Positions 26,501 through 39,817 of a DNA stretch of 64,000 nt are shown here, one piece after another. Position 1 is the stretch's first letter; each line of letters opens with the position of its first letter. The DNA comes from Rotaria sp. Silwood1 (taxonomy: Eukaryota; Rotifera; Eurotatoria; Philodinida; Philodinidae), in assembly GCA_905250075.1 (NCBI GenBank), contig CAJNOP010000230.1, forward strand, positions 82,297-146,296, in the 5' to 3' direction. Both the position numbers and the translations under genes were made by a program. The notes under the pieces were generated by a model that was not told the DNA's origin, did no database searches, and saw nothing but the letters and a program-made list of their open reading frames with translations.

Positions 26501-27368
26501 AGCTTCTGTCCTTTTATCAGATTACAAGAAGTTTTACACTTATAAAATACCTTCGACCTTTGTCATTTTCACATCTATAGATGATGACAAGTGAATGTAA
26601 GTAACATATCTTAAAAGAAAAACTACGCAACTATAGTCTGTCATCATTGATGGTACTATATAAGATATCTTATGATGATGCAATCATTACCGTCTAACAC
26701 GAGCTGATTCACGTATTTTTGAAAGATCGAGACCACCCGGTGTATAAGTAAATGGTTTTGGACCACCAGGACGACTTAGACTTTTAGCAAGAACAGCAGG
26801 AATATTTGGAATTTCCTATAAAAAAACACACACACACAACAATGATTCTATTGAATTCAAAAAAAATTATAATGTTTAATTTACTGATGTTTGTTCATTT
26901 GATGTAGAAGTTTCATCAGTAAGTGGTCGACTTTTTAATGAAGCTGCTGCATTTGCTATCATATCAGCATCAAACATTGGTGCTGGTGGGATACTTGCAG
27001 CAGGCATAGGTGGCGGCGGTGGAGGTGGTGGTGGCGGTGGCGGTGGTGCAACTGGCGCCGGAGGAGCTGCATTAGGCATAGATACTGGTGGCTGACCATA
27101 ACCATACTGTTGTTGTTGAAAGTCATGCTGATAGTAAGGTTGTTGTTGTTGTTGGTAATAGGGTGGTTGTTGTTGATAGTAAGGTGGTTGTTGTTGAAAG
27201 TGAGGTGGTTGTTGTTGATAGTGAGGTGGTTGTTGTTGATAGTGAGATGGTTGTTGGTAGTAAGATTGCTGTTGTTGTGGATGCGGATGTGGGTAGTAAG
27301 CTTGTTGTTGTTGAGGTTGTTGGTAATAAGGTTGTTGTTGGAAATTCTGTTGATAATAAGGTGGTTGC

Positions 27369-27425
<57 letters not shown>

Positions 27426-28081
27426 CCAGTTGGTCTCCACATCGGAGTTATAGGAGCAGGACGTGGTGCAGCTCCGCTTGGTGGATATGAATAACCGACT
27501 CTGAATTTACGAGAAATTTGTTAATAGAATAATCATGAAAAAAAACATTTTTCGATATATACTTATGAACGGTAAGAAAAAGAGCATTTGCACAACGTTG
27601 AATAAGTTCAAGAGCATCTTGATGAGTCATATTCGTTACATTATTACCAGCTATTTCCAATAACATATCGCCTGGATCAAGTTTACCATCAGCAGGAGAA
27701 TCGGGAACAATCTAATAATTAACACAAGAAATGTTTTCTTTTTTTCTTTCACCAACCAAAAAAACAAACAAAAAAAAATTTTTTTTTTTCTCTTATAAAA
27801 ATGCAAGTTTGTTTTTGAGAACAAAATCCTTAACAAAAGAAAACTATTGTTTTGTCTTTATAGTTAACTAATAGTTGTTTTCTTGTCTTTTCTGATTTAT
27901 GGATATAATATATTTGTATAATGTATATATGTTGAAAGTTCTTTTGTCGTTTTTTGTTTTTTTGGCAAACAAACATACTTACATTTGTGACTGTCAATGG
28001 TTCATTGTATTCTAAACCACCTTGTAGTCGAAATCCCCATGAAACACTACCATCTTGTCGACTAATAAAAACTTTACTCAT
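23513..28081 (-). CDS. ALP/Enigma/Zasp-type PDZ protein with polyglutamine, polyproline and five SRSFxxLQ motifs
   Basis: Exons: 28081-27983, 27711-27563, 27500-26885, 26815-26691, 25869-25669, 25613-25486, 24410-24084, 24023-23724, 23673-23513; in-frame total 701 aa. Residues 1-82 form a PDZ domain with the WGFRLQGG carboxylate-binding loop typical of the ALP/Enigma family and DPGDMLLEIAGNNV. Residues 83-288 are low complexity: a run of more than 20 Gln (encoded almost only by CAA), PYYQQ/PHYQQ repeats and a run of Pro. The C-terminal half carries QSRSFQMLQ, PSRSFRYLQ, PSRAFKILQ, PSRSFRFLQ and PSRSFKYLQ. Similar SRSFxxL motifs occur in PDLIM/Zasp proteins just before their LIM domains. No LIM domain is present; the protein ends SADIAATDF. 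Family members anchor to alpha-actinin and muscle Z-discs or stress fibres, so a cytoskeletal scaffold is the likely role. Confidence 0.85.
27361..27424 (-). repeat. (CAA)n trinucleotide run encoding polyglutamine
   Basis: An almost pure TTG/TTG run on the + strand, read as CAA codons on the coding strand. It gives the longest Gln run of the PDZ protein and lies within a larger Q/Y/P-rich repeat region, 27100-27424. A polyproline run encoded by CCA/CCG/CCC follows at about 27010-27055. Length is likely to vary between alleles. Confidence 0.85.
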
Positions 28082-31000
28082 TTTGATTTTTTCTGCAGTT
28101 CGGGTCAGACGTCGAGTGTATATTTGTATCTTCCTACACCCAGACTGAGGACGACTACGACAACGTTTCTCTCTTTCTCGTTTTTTTTTTCTAGCTTGCT
28201 CGTTTTGCCTGAGTAAGGAATACCAATATCCGCCAATATCTGTAATGCCATAAAAAAAACTAGAGAAAAGATAAATAACGGCAAAAAAAAGAAGCTAGCG
28301 CCTGTTTGCTGTCCTTGGATATGTACAATACTGTGCAAATGTATGTATATTATAGTGAAACAAGGCAGAATAGAACGATAGTTTTCTTCCTTCGTTTGTG
28401 TACCGTGTAAACCAAGGAGAGATAGATGAGAAGAAGCAGAAAAAAAGAACGATGTCACTAAACAATTGTTTTTCCTCAATACCGATGCTTTGATGAGACA
28501 TCGTTATCTTAATATTACGAGACGAAGAGAAGGGATGAGTCAGTTGCTCAGTATAATTTCTTTTTTTTATGAAGTGATAATAGTCTAAATTTTATCGATG
28601 AAATAAGTTAGACAAACCACTTAATTTGTTTAGAAATTCTTATCTAATATATATGCATTCAGTATGTTTTATTAATGGATATCAGCTGTTCATACTATGG
28701 TTATTTTTCATATTGTGTATTCAAGTGTTCATAATTTATAGCACTTATTATGGTCATTGATTACATTTTTCGCTAGAATGATCTCCAAACTAATATCGAA
28801 CAAACTTCGATTGTTTATTATAGATTGAATAATATTTATGATTTTACATCAAATTAAAAAAAAACGATCTAGATTAGAAAAATTTTCAATCATGTTGAAA
28901 ATGTATCAATGAAATGAAATGATATCAAAATGAGTTTATATGAAATAATCGGATCGATTCAGTTTAAATTTTCGAAAATCTCAACCGATCCAATCTCCAG
29001 TTCAATCATAGTTTTTAGAATGTATCGTTATTATGTATTCCTTTTTTTTTTCTTTTTAGTATAGCTCTTGATGAAATTTTTCTTTACACTATTTTCATTC
29101 TAACCTATGACACGCAAAAGGAAATACACAATTGTACATTTCAAATTTTACAACTATCGATTATTGTCACTTACAAGGAAAATTTGCCAAGTGATAAATT
29201 GCTTTGTACATTAACCTTACCTCATTATTTAGGTTCTATTGAGTCGAAAGAAACTGTAGAAGGACTCAGCAGCCATGGATTGTTCTTCTTGAGTTATAGT
29301 TATTCTAATGAGTGTTTCAATTTGCATAAATTAAGTTTTTAGCAGAATTAATTTATTATATGAAAGTATTAGATATTCTAGTAATGTCTATTTTACCCAA
29401 GGGAACCTTTCCAGATGTAAAATTGCTTGAAGATATCGGAATTGTACTGGATTTTTTTAGCAAAAAGTTTATATGGCATGAAAAATCGATTTTTCGACTT
29501 CCAACTTTGCATGAACAAAGTTCTTAATAGGATTAGTTGATTGTACAACTAGTATTTCCTTTCTGGGGATGTAAATCTATGAACAAAATTTGGTTTTATA
29601 TATCACACAATAGGAAATACTAAAAAAATGGGAGAGAGTGGAGCATAGCGTTTTGTTGAAAGATCCAGTAAAATTTCAATAGATCTATACTATTGTGTTA
29701 CTTACTAGTGTTCACCACATAAACATCGTCTCAATCGAAAAGCCATTTGACACTTTAAGAGATTCTCGTTCGAGAACAAAATGTTCTCTTTGACAAAGCA
29801 ATATTTTCAATATTGATATTATACTAGAAAATCCATACTTTCACAATGAACCAGTCTTTTCGATAAGCTCATTTCTCGAAAGTTTGAACTAAAGGGCGTA
29901 ATTCAACATTGATTTGAGAGAGACTTCAACGTTCTATTGAAAAACTGACTTCAAAAGGAATAGATAGACATGTATGGGAGTGAATATTAAAAACTTAAAT
30001 TATTACCGAAACTAAAATCTGATATTATATAATTGCCTTAACTCTGTAGCTTTTCAAGTGAAATTTTTCGTACATAATAATAAACCCATTTATTATTTGC
30101 ATGCTAATACCTTGTAATACAAAAAAGAAAAACAAATTAATAAATAAGACAAAATAAAAATCCAAACAACTTTAATCTTCATAAATAAACAAATTACAAT
30201 CATATATACATCTTTATAACAAAAGAATAAATTTTACATTATTATAAACAGTATAATATATCTTCGTCATTATCTAATTGCATTTGTTCATTAGACAATC
30301 GTTCTTTTTTTCTTTATTTTGTGATTATGATTTTGATAATAATATATGTTATTTGCAATAAATACTAGAGAACTATGATCAGTAGGAAAAAGTTACCAGT
30401 ACTGGATTGAGATCAAATAGATTTGGTCTCACACATGTCTAACTCTTTGCTTAAGGGGTTTTTGCAATGATTACAAAAAAAAATATAGCGCTTGCTTATA
30501 GAAACAAGAAATCGAGTAACATATATGAAAGAAAAAGCAGGAAATTGTGTTAGATTTTAACCAATACTATAAAATTTAGTACTTCTAGAATTAATTGAAT
30601 GTCTGATTTTCTGTAAAATCAAAACTTCGGCAATAATTCCAACTGTCTAGAACGATTATTGTTCTAGAATTATACGTAATTTTACCGGCTTCTATCCGGT
30701 TTTGGATTTAGATAATCTATGATTACTCATAGATCTCTAAAGCAATTTTCTCTTTCATATACATTCCTAGTGATATATTATGTTGTGATACTAAAAGTAC
30801 AAAGGAAAAAGAGAATATGCTATGACCGAAGAAAAGAAGAAGATTTTATAAGTTACAATATGCATATAAGATTAGCTCGTATATGTATGGGCGTTGTAGC
30901 CAAAAGGCTAATTATAATTCTTTTTAGACTTTCTCTAGCCTAAATAAGATCTACGTAATATGATAAAACTCATCTGAAAAGTAATATTTTCTTACAAAAG

Positions 31001-31089
31001 ATTTATTAAGATGATAAATAATATTGAAAAAAGAAAATTGCTGTTATATACAGAAAAAAATAATATATTATTAAATTTATCTAATATAA
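28082..31089. other. Intergenic, no gene seen
   Basis: Upstream side of the PDZ gene and downstream side of the thioesterase gene. AT-rich with many stops. Bases 29530-29750 share short blocks with 41120-41240 (see that repeat entry). No other feature can be supported. Confidence 0.5.
29530..29755 (+). repeat. Diverged dispersed repeat (copy 1)
   Basis: Contains ATTAGTTGATTGTA followed, about 187 bases on, by ATAAACATCGTCTCAATCGAAA. The same two blocks occur in the same order at 41124 and about 41196 but only 73 bases apart, so one copy is likely deleted or the other interrupted. No terminal repeats seen. Confidence 0.35.
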
Positions 31090-33242
31090 TTAATGAAGAT
31101 GTCGTTTACCATCTAAATACATCATGGCTTCTAAATATTAAAATAAAAAAAAGAGATTAAAATTTCTTTCATCATAATTCATTTATTTACCAGCATATGT
31201 TTTTGGTACAACATTTCCAAGTGATTGTATATTATTTTTTGTTTTAAAAATAAAATAAAAAATATTTGTTGTTGCACGATTTGTTGTATGAATATCAACA
31301 ACTTCAGCATGTACACGTGTTTGAATTTTATTATCTTCAACATAAACAACCATTGCCGAAAGAAATAAAAGTGAACCAATTTCTACTGGACGTTGAAACA
31401 TAATATCATCAACAGCAAGTGTACTTAATGATTGTTTTCTAAACAAAAAAAAATAAAATAAAAAGAAACAATAGAAATTATAAACCCTACGCAAATAAAC
31501 TAGCTGTTGTCCAAGCTAATTCAAATGATTTTCTCATTAAATAACCACCAAAAATTTTATTATATAAATTACGTTGCTTAATAAAATAATAATAATAATA
31601 AATAAAGGAGAAAAAAAAAACGAGCTCTGTAAAAACATACTTCTGGATGACAAATATGCATATTTCGTAGAATTGTTTCTTCCATCCACATTGAATTTTC
31701 TACTAAAAGACGAGTTCGAAATATTGATGTACTAAAAAATAAAGAATTCTCTTTACTATTATCGTTAAAATACAGTACGGTAGTTTAATGATGGTGTTCC
31801 CTTTCGGTTTTAAAGCGATTTAAAGTAATTAAGAGTCTCTTGAAAGAAAACTCAATGGAAGAATTTTTCACACAAAAGTCTTGATTTCCAGACTCGCCTG
31901 AACTATCCGAAAATCTAATGATACTGGTATCGCTGTACTCTTATCATATTTGTCTTTCGAATGGCGAAAACTGGTTTTATTATTCCACAGATATTAAAAA
32001 AAACAAACATCCGCGTTCATTATACTTTTGCAAGGATAGTATTATGTTCACCTTGGTGTTATTGTTTTGAGAAATAGATTATGAACAATTGTACTTTCAG
32101 CTGTATCAGGTGGAATTTTAAATAATGATTTATCTTGTTCAGCTAGACGACGTTGACGTTGTACTATTAAATATTCTATAATTAATTTAAAACTAAAATT
32201 ATATTTATATTTACTTACATTCTCCCTTTTTAATAATTGCATTATCTTCTTCAGTTGTTCCTACTAATGGATTCATTTTGGCTGATCTGATTTTTTTTTA
32301 TAATAAAAAAATAAATTCAAGAAAAATATGTGATTATATAATTCACTTTTTTGTTCTTGGATCTCGTGCAGCAAGAACAAATAAAGCATGAAGTACATGT
32401 TCCCAAGTACCATTATTATCCTAAATATAATATAAATAATAATTTCTTTTTTTTGTACGAGAATATTTACTTGATCAATTTTTAAAGTAACTTCCATAGA
32501 AGTTTTACCAACAAATGAAGCAAAACCACTTAAACGAATATCTCGATCCATGTGCATATGGGGTACTGCGACTTCTACAAGAACTTGTTTTTTTTTGTTT
32601 TAAAATAAAAATAAAAATTCTTTTTTTCTGCTAACCTATACGATCAACAGCAGCAGTAACAATAGCTAATGGATGAACATTAATTGATTTAATTAATTGT
32701 GGACTATTATGTTTATATGCAATATGAACTAATATATTAATTAAACAAAAAAATAATATCAAAAAAAAAGAAAAATGTCTTTCTTATATGTAAATACCAG
32801 CCATTGTATCAAGATCTTCAAGTATTCTTCCAAAACGTACTTTATTTTCAAAATTAGCATATGGTTCACGTAATTTTATATTTGATGCTAATTTATAAGA
32901 AAATAAATAAAAGAAGAGAAACAAGTTTTTTTTTTTTTTTCTTCTACCTAATGGAATAATAGCTTCATCATAACTTTCAGCTATTGTACGTGATATTAAT
33001 GTAGAATCAATTTTAATATCATCAGTTAATTGAGCATGACTTCCATTATGACTTCCATGAGCAAAAACTAATTGTGCACCAACTAAAGATTGTAAACCTT
33101 TTCGAACTAATTTTATAAGAAAAATAAAATTAATAAATATATCAAAATTTATTTTACTATCGCTCATAGTTTGTATTGAACGATATGTTGAAATTTTGTT
33201 TACAAATGAATGAGATACAAATAAATAGAGACGTTGATACAT
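31090..33242 (-). CDS. Acyl-CoA thioesterase, ACOT9-like, probably mitochondrial; 12 exons
   Basis: ACOT9-type enzymes are double hot-dog thioesterases that hydrolyse acyl-CoA to free acid and CoA, mostly in mitochondria. Exons: 33242-33158, 33106-32948, 32887-32798, 32728-32636, 32574-32471, 32420-32347, 32286-32219, 32163-32052, 31731-31641, 31576-31491, 31438-31191, 31130-31090; total 416 aa, near the usual 406-440. The first hot-dog contains VRFGRILEDLD and SFVGKTSMEV; the second contains HPEQRNLYNKIFGGYLMRKS and AVDDIMFQRPVEIGSLLF, ending in MMYLDGKRHLH. These blocks match human ACOT9 in order. The N-terminus (MYQRLYLFVSHSFVNKISTYRS) is basic/hydroxylated without acidic residues, as expected for a mitochondrial presequence. 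Introns are mostly 45-75 bases; one of about 320 lies at 31732-32051. The first intron (33107-33157) is in an open frame and would be easy to miss. Confidence 0.92.
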
Positions 33243-34578
33243 TATCTAAAATTTGATTTCTATTAAAAAAAAAAATAAAATTATCTTTAAGAGAAAATAC
33301 TAAAATATTTGCAGAAGGTTTTTTTTTTTTTTTTTTCTTTAATTATGAAATATTATTATTTGTATATCTTTTAATGATAAGAATATGTTGATTGTAATAT
33401 GTCATGACAAAGAACAGATACATTAATTCTGGTAACCTTCTCACACGAAGCACAATATAATAGATAGAAGTGTGTCTTTGATAGATAACAAGGTTACGTT
33501 CAACTTTCTCATTATATCAATTGATATTCATTGTCAACAGAATTTCCCGAAGAGCAAAAAAAAAAAGCAACCAGAAAGTCTAATCACCAGTCTTTGACTA
33601 AAATCAATATATCAATGTTCGTCATCTATAGTGAACATGAAAAATTAAGTTATGATGAATAAAATACCTTGATGTCCTTGTGATATAGTGAATAAACAAA
33701 TTGCTGATTTGTCTATTGATACAGACACTTGGATATTATTTGATTTATAGGTATATTATAAAGAATATTTTGACTGTGATTATCACATATAATTATTTTC
33801 ATAGAAGACTATTATCTACAATTTAGTAAAAAAGCACTAGAATAAAATTATTTTATCAGGTGAAAATCTCCATAGAATCTTTTTCTTAGCGTTTTCTATA
33901 TTCAATTCTAAAATTATTATAGAATTTATATCTGACACATTTCTCATTTTGGTTTCTCTCTCTCTCCAATGTTTCACACTTATCAAAATATATTCCAAAA
34001 ATCTAATTATTTATTAATAATGATTAGATAATCATGCACACTTACATTTTCAGTTTTTTTTATTTTTCACTATTCTAATCGATTCTTATTCTTAGAATAA
34101 TCTTAATCTGAAAGTTGATTTAATACATTTGTTTTTTGTTCTTATATTGAATAAAGAAAACAAAATTAAAATGCCGCTATCATTATTTTTTTTTTTTTCT
34201 CACACACACTATTTTGTTCACTTTTATTCCTAGAATATCTCTTTCTCTAGACCACACGCGCACGCACGCACACACATAGGAATTCTTTAATAAAGAAAAA
34301 AAAAAAAAAAAAAAAAAGGAACGCAGATATTGAAAAAAGAAAAGAAAAGAATGTGAGCTCGTGTACTGGCGAACATTAAAGACAATACAGAAGAAGACAA
34401 AAAAAAAAAAATTACACACAGTTGGGCGCACAAAACGACGAAAAAAGAAAAATTTTGAACAATAAGAGCAACCATCGATCGAAGAGACACAAAAAAAGAA
34501 AGGAATAAATAAAGTACGAACAACGGGACGTTGTATTTAGATATACAGTGAGAGAGACAGAGAAAGGAATATATTTAT
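33243..34578. other. Intergenic, simple-sequence rich
   Basis: Contains a (CA)n/(CG)-mixed run at about 34253-34277, a poly-A tract near 34293-34317 and AG-rich sequence. It covers the promoter side of the thioesterase gene and the 3' side of the ankyrin gene. Short frames here translate simple repeats and are not called. Confidence 0.5.
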
Positions 34579-37500
34579 TTATTTATTAGGTTCAACATGG
34601 CTGGGCAATGTACTATGTTGTGGCTGTCGTGCGCCGAAATTTCTAAGTACTTGACATACATGATCATGTTGCTGAGATTCGGCTAAATCATATGCAGTTA
34701 CATCTTGTTCTTCAAATCGAAATTGTTGATCAACATTGGCACCACGTTCACATAAGATTCGAACTGTATCAGCATGACCCATAGCTGCTGCTATATGCAA
34801 ACATGATAGACCACTCTAAATCAAGAACAATATTATATATAATTATTTACACTGTTGACATGTTAAATATTCTATCAATTCATAATATATCTTTAAGGAG
34901 ATTCATAGATGTATGCAATTGAATTATGACCATTTTACTGAATTTTCGATCTAGTTTTAGGTATGAATGGAAAAATGAGATAATAGTATTTTGATTTAAA
35001 GTCTCACCTATAAACAAGTCGAATGACTAGTAGAAAGTTTGAGTTGAAAAGAATATTTCTTTGTTGAGATATTTAATTTTCAAGTAAACTCGATTTTTTT
35101 TGACGAACGACAATTTTTTGGAAATTCAGTATCTTAATCGAATATTTAGTAAAACCCGTCATAACTTTGCTTCCGAGGCTCGACCGTTTTTAGAATTTGT
35201 CTGGTTGTACCACGATCCATTATGAGTTTAAACAATGAGCATTAGTTAGATTAGTTCACCTGTAAACACATGTTATTATTATAGATTGCTTTGAAATTGA
35301 TTAGTTGTGATATTTTTTGAGTCGAAATTTCCAGGATACTCTAGCCATAAGAAGACCTATTTATAGGCTAAAGTTCAGGTCGAAATACTCTTCATTCAAT
35401 TTATCGATACATAGTATCCCATGATCTAAAACTCACGTAAAATGTCTATAATTCTTATCCTTTAGAATACTTTCATATCTGAATCAAAATGCTATGCATA
35501 GATAAACTAATGTCAGTTCTCTGTTCAAATTCGAAGATGGCTACAAATCGAGTCTAGAATAATCAATAGCTCTCTACTTCGTGCATTTATCAAAACAACT
35601 TACTTTTTCTGTCCCGTTAACATCAGCTCCTCGATCAATTAAATATTCAACAATATCTTGAAAACCTTTCGCACATGCACAAAATAAAGGTGTACGACCA
35701 GCAGTTTCACCCTAATAAAAAAAAAAATATATGAAAAGAGTTATTTCTCAAACAAATATTTATATTTTAATAATCATATCTTACTTTTCCTTCAATTTTA
35801 TAATTAACATCTAAACCGGCTTCAACTAATAAACGTAATGTATCAAATGAACCAGATTCAGCAGCAACAATTAAACCATTAATTTTTCCATCATATAAAT
35901 TTTTAGCTTCAACATCATGTCGAGCTTCATGTTTTATAAGTAATCGTGCTAATTCAACATTATTATGTTGACATATGGCAAGAAATGGTGATGAACCACG
36001 TTCAGATGTTACATTAACATTTGCACCTGATTCAATTAAATGACGAATAATTGCTTCATGATTTCTCATACATGCTATTAATAAAGGTGTTTGATTTTCA
36101 ATATGAAGATCACGTGCAACTTGTCCTTTTGGTGATCGATTTACATCAGCACCATGACGAATTAATAATCGAACAACTTCTAAATGACCTTCTTCAGTTG
36201 CTGTGTACAATGGTGTAGCACCAGTCTATATATAGAACAATATTTGAAGAATATCTATTCATTTAAACAATATATATATATATATACCATTGTTACAGCA
36301 TTGACATCGGCACCATTTTGAATAAGATATTCGCAAATATCTACATGACCTTTCTTGGCAGCACCAAATAGAGGCGTCTTAAGAAAGAAATAATAATTAT
36401 TAGTAATTTCAGATTTCTAACTTATTTTTAGCAAATCAAAAATTTAGAGATGAAATTTTTATTGTAATATAACTTTGATTCGTGTATAAGCACAAAAATT
36501 TGATTTCAATACTTTTTCAGTTCTATGTTATCAGATAACCTGACTGATGAGTTTATTACACAACTTTTATCTGTCATTAGCATTCTGAATTTAGATATGT
36601 GAAATAGAATGTTTTGAAATAAAAGAAAGTTCCATACGGCTTTGACAGGCGATGTTATTATAGAAGCTTGCATAGAGTTCAAAAACACAAGAAAAACCTA
36701 TAAAGTCAATCCTTTACTAGTAAATGAAGACTTCTCAATTTTATAACAAAGGTAGTTTAGATCTAATGAATGTTCGAATAATAGATATCATATTCATCTC
36801 ATACTAGCATTTGTTTTTTGACTAAGATAAACTCTTGGGTTGTTATGAAATGCGTATTATTCAAATTTTAATCATTGAAAAATTTTTTTACCTGTCCAGC
36901 AAGAAAATTCTCTTCAGCTAATTCGCCTTTTGGTGTTATATTAACATCAGCTCCAGCTTGTACAAGTGCTTGAACAAGTTCATAATTTCCTGATTCAGCA
37001 CAAAGAAGTAATGGTGATACACCATAACGATTTTGTACATTAACATGTGCTCCTTTTTGTATTAAAAATTTTACAACATCAACACGATCTTTTAATGTTG
37101 CCATAAATAATGCTGTTTGACCAGTTATATTTAAATTATCAGCATCTGGACCACTTGGTGCAAAATCAAGATCAGCACCAGCTTCAACACATGCTTCAAT
37201 TATATCTAAATCACATATTTCAGATGCAAGTAAAAATGGTGTTGAACCTAATTTTGTAACAGCATTTGGATCGGCACCACGTTTAAGAAGTAATTTAACA
37301 ACATCAAATTTTCGAGATTTCATTGCAGCATATAATGGTGTCCAACCAGTTATATTTAATTCATCAGCTAGATTACCAAATGGTGCAACATGTGTTTCAG
37401 CACCAGCATTTAATAATAATTCAACAACTTGTAACATGCCTTTTTGTGCTGGTATCCATAAAGCACTAACACCATAATGATTTTGTACACGTGGATTAGC

Positions 37501-39817
37501 TCCACGATCTAATAAATATTTAACTATTTCTGTTCGACCTTCTTTAGCAGCACAAAATAATGGTGTTTGACCACATAAATTCATTGTTAAAGCCAATTGA
37601 CCTTGAAAAAAAATATATATTAAATTAAGAAAATAATAATAAATACTTAATGAAGAATTCTATATAATTGTAAAAGAGAAATTGAATACCATCTGCTTAG
37701 GACAAGTTACTGACAGCTGTTGATCTCAGATCATCCATTCGATAGCATGCTGACTACGTTGTAGCATATACCTGTTCTTGTCACTAGTTAGTATCTATGG
37801 ATAGCTCAAGCAAGAGAGCATAAGCACTCTATGTCAGGCTGACCTTCTATTCAGAGCTACACCTAATATTAGTTGTAGAAAAGATACTGGACTGCCACTA
37901 GACAGTGCTCCCATATCACAAGGTAGCCGAAAGGCAGAGATATTCTTACCTAATTTTTCCTTTTTCGTGAAAAGCAATTTCTACAAGTTTAAGAATTGAA
38001 AGAGAAAAGAAGCTCGAACGTAATAGATTCAAAGATTTTTAATAAATAATAATCTTTACATTTGAATTAATCAATTTAAATTTTTCGATTCGAATTTATT
38101 TGTATCTAGAAAAACTAGCCTTTCATTGAATAAAAGGACTAATGATGAATCTCATATCAATACTAAATGTATTTTTCTTCGATGTATGAAAATATTTTTA
38201 AAAAAAGAAATCGAAAAAGCTTACCACTTGGTGCTAATTCAAGATCAGCACCTGCTTGTACAAGTAATTTAACACAATCAAAAAATCCTTGTTCAGCTGC
38301 AAGCATTAATGCTGATATACCCGATTGATTTTGATGATTTGGATTAGCATGATGTGCTAATAAACGTTTAACACATTCTGGATGATTATATTTTGTTGCA
38401 CCAATCAATGGTGTTGAACCAGCTATTTTATTATCTTCAGCTCGTTTACCAGATGGTGCTGAATCGACAACAGCACCACGTTGTAATAGAATATCAAGTA
38501 TATCTGGCCAACCAACTTCGGCAACCATTAATAATGGTGTAATACCGGATAATGATGCTTTGTTTACTTCGACTTCTGGACATGCTATTTAAAAAGAAGA
38601 AAAACAAAAAAAAAAACAACGATTAAAAAAATTATTGATCAATTGAATTTATATTTAAACTTACAAGCTAAAATTTCAGTTAGAGGTTTATGTTTTTTAC
38701 CAGCTGCTATACTTAATGCTGTTAGACCGTCTGCTTCTCGATAGCCTGAAAGAAAACAAAACATATATATATATATGATTCAGAAAGTATCATCGAATGA
38801 TGATTCATAATATAAAAAAAAACAAAACAAAACACAATGTCTAAAAAATATTTTTGATTTAAAAAAAAGATCATACAATGAAAATTGATACTAATAAATT
38901 ATTATTCTATGTATGTCTTATTAAGAATATATTTCACAATAATTATCTTCAAAAATAAATATAAATAATATGTATAGAAATAAAATCGATAAAAATCTTT
39001 TTATATTCTTATCATTTTTTTTTAATCAAATGATATTTTGTTAGAGATAATTGTGTTCAATTATGAATGAGAAAAATATTTTTTTTTAATACATGAGTAA
39101 TATGATTAAAAATAAATTTCAAACTTTTCTTTTTCTTTTTTGACAATTATTAGTTAATACACCATTCAATTCATTTTCTATATTAGATAATTAATTATCA
39201 ATCATTGCTAATAAATGTGTCGAAGGATATTTATAACACGAACATTATAACTCCATACAGATTTCATTATATAAAAACCATCACACATTCACCAAGTGCT
39301 AATACTCGATATTGATCATCAATTAGAAAACCTACCCAAATGATGTGAAAATATTATCTTCATAGACAAGTAAAAAATATTAGTAAGATATAATCGTAAA
39401 TTGTTTAATTTCTATTGACCTATAGTGTTTATCTTATTAATATATGATGTTATATCATAAAATGTCAAATATTTCAAAACCTAATCAAAAAACGATCATT
39501 GAATATTAATTATTTATAATTATTCGAAGAAATATTTTCATATTATCGAATTTCATTTTTGAATATTTGATCATATTTTTTTTATATGATGAAAATCTTA
39601 TCAGACTATCTCATATTATCAAAAAAAAAAAAAAAAAATCAAACATACCCATATTGAGTACTTCTTTTTTTGTTGTTGTTGCTTTACGTCTATCTAATTC
39701 ATCAAGAATATCTTTAAGACGTTTAACATCACCCGTTTGTGCTGCAGTAAATATTTCTTGATGATAACGTTCAATATCACCTTCAGCTTTATTTGCCTTT
39801 GTACCTGTACAACCCAT
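34579..39817 (-). CDS. Ankyrin-repeat protein with probable dual lipid-modified N-terminus; 8 exons, 731 aa
   Basis: Exons: 39817-39649, 38745-38665, 38584-38225, 37601-36892, 36377-36288, 36225-35785, 35711-35604, 34815-34579; all phases agree. The protein starts MGCTGTKANK: Gly2 fits N-myristoylation and Cys3 palmitoylation, suggesting membrane attachment. The rest is about 18 ankyrin repeats (TPLxxAxxxGxxxxVxxLLxxGAdvn). Several alternate repeats carry an extra loop of about 13 residues, such as APSGKRAEDNKIAG, APFGNLADELNITG, APSGPDADNLNITG and TPKGELAEENFLAG, so the unit is partly a pair of ankyrin repeats. No enzymatic or death domain is seen; the C-terminus is a short polar tail. Role: protein-protein scaffold, partner unknown. 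No specific orthologue is recognised. Confidence 0.88.
35076..35150. repeat. Short dispersed inverted repeat in an ankyrin-gene intron
   Basis: Reverse-complement counterpart of 16296-16378; the shared core is GAGTTTACTTGA(A/G)AATT with TATCT ends. Lies in the 34816-35603 intron. Confidence 0.45.
37680..37950. other. Unclassified block of higher GC inside an ankyrin-gene intron
   Basis: The sequence from about 37685 to 37950 in the 37602-38224 intron is visibly less AT-rich than the surrounding introns, with short local palindromes (for example GCATGC, CACTAGTTAGTATC) but no terminal repeat, coding frame or tRNA-like promoter boxes that I can find. It may be an old inserted element. Confidence 0.25.

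Noticed and set aside
27088..27490. Frames of about 105-126 codons opposite or out of frame to the polyglutamine exon
   Set aside because: They read the CAA/TTG repeat as polyV, polyL or polyT; only the Gln frame joins in phase with the PDZ exons.
34183..34523. Two F-rich frames near the ankyrin gene 3' side
   Set aside because: They translate poly-A/AG tracts as polyF; not coding.
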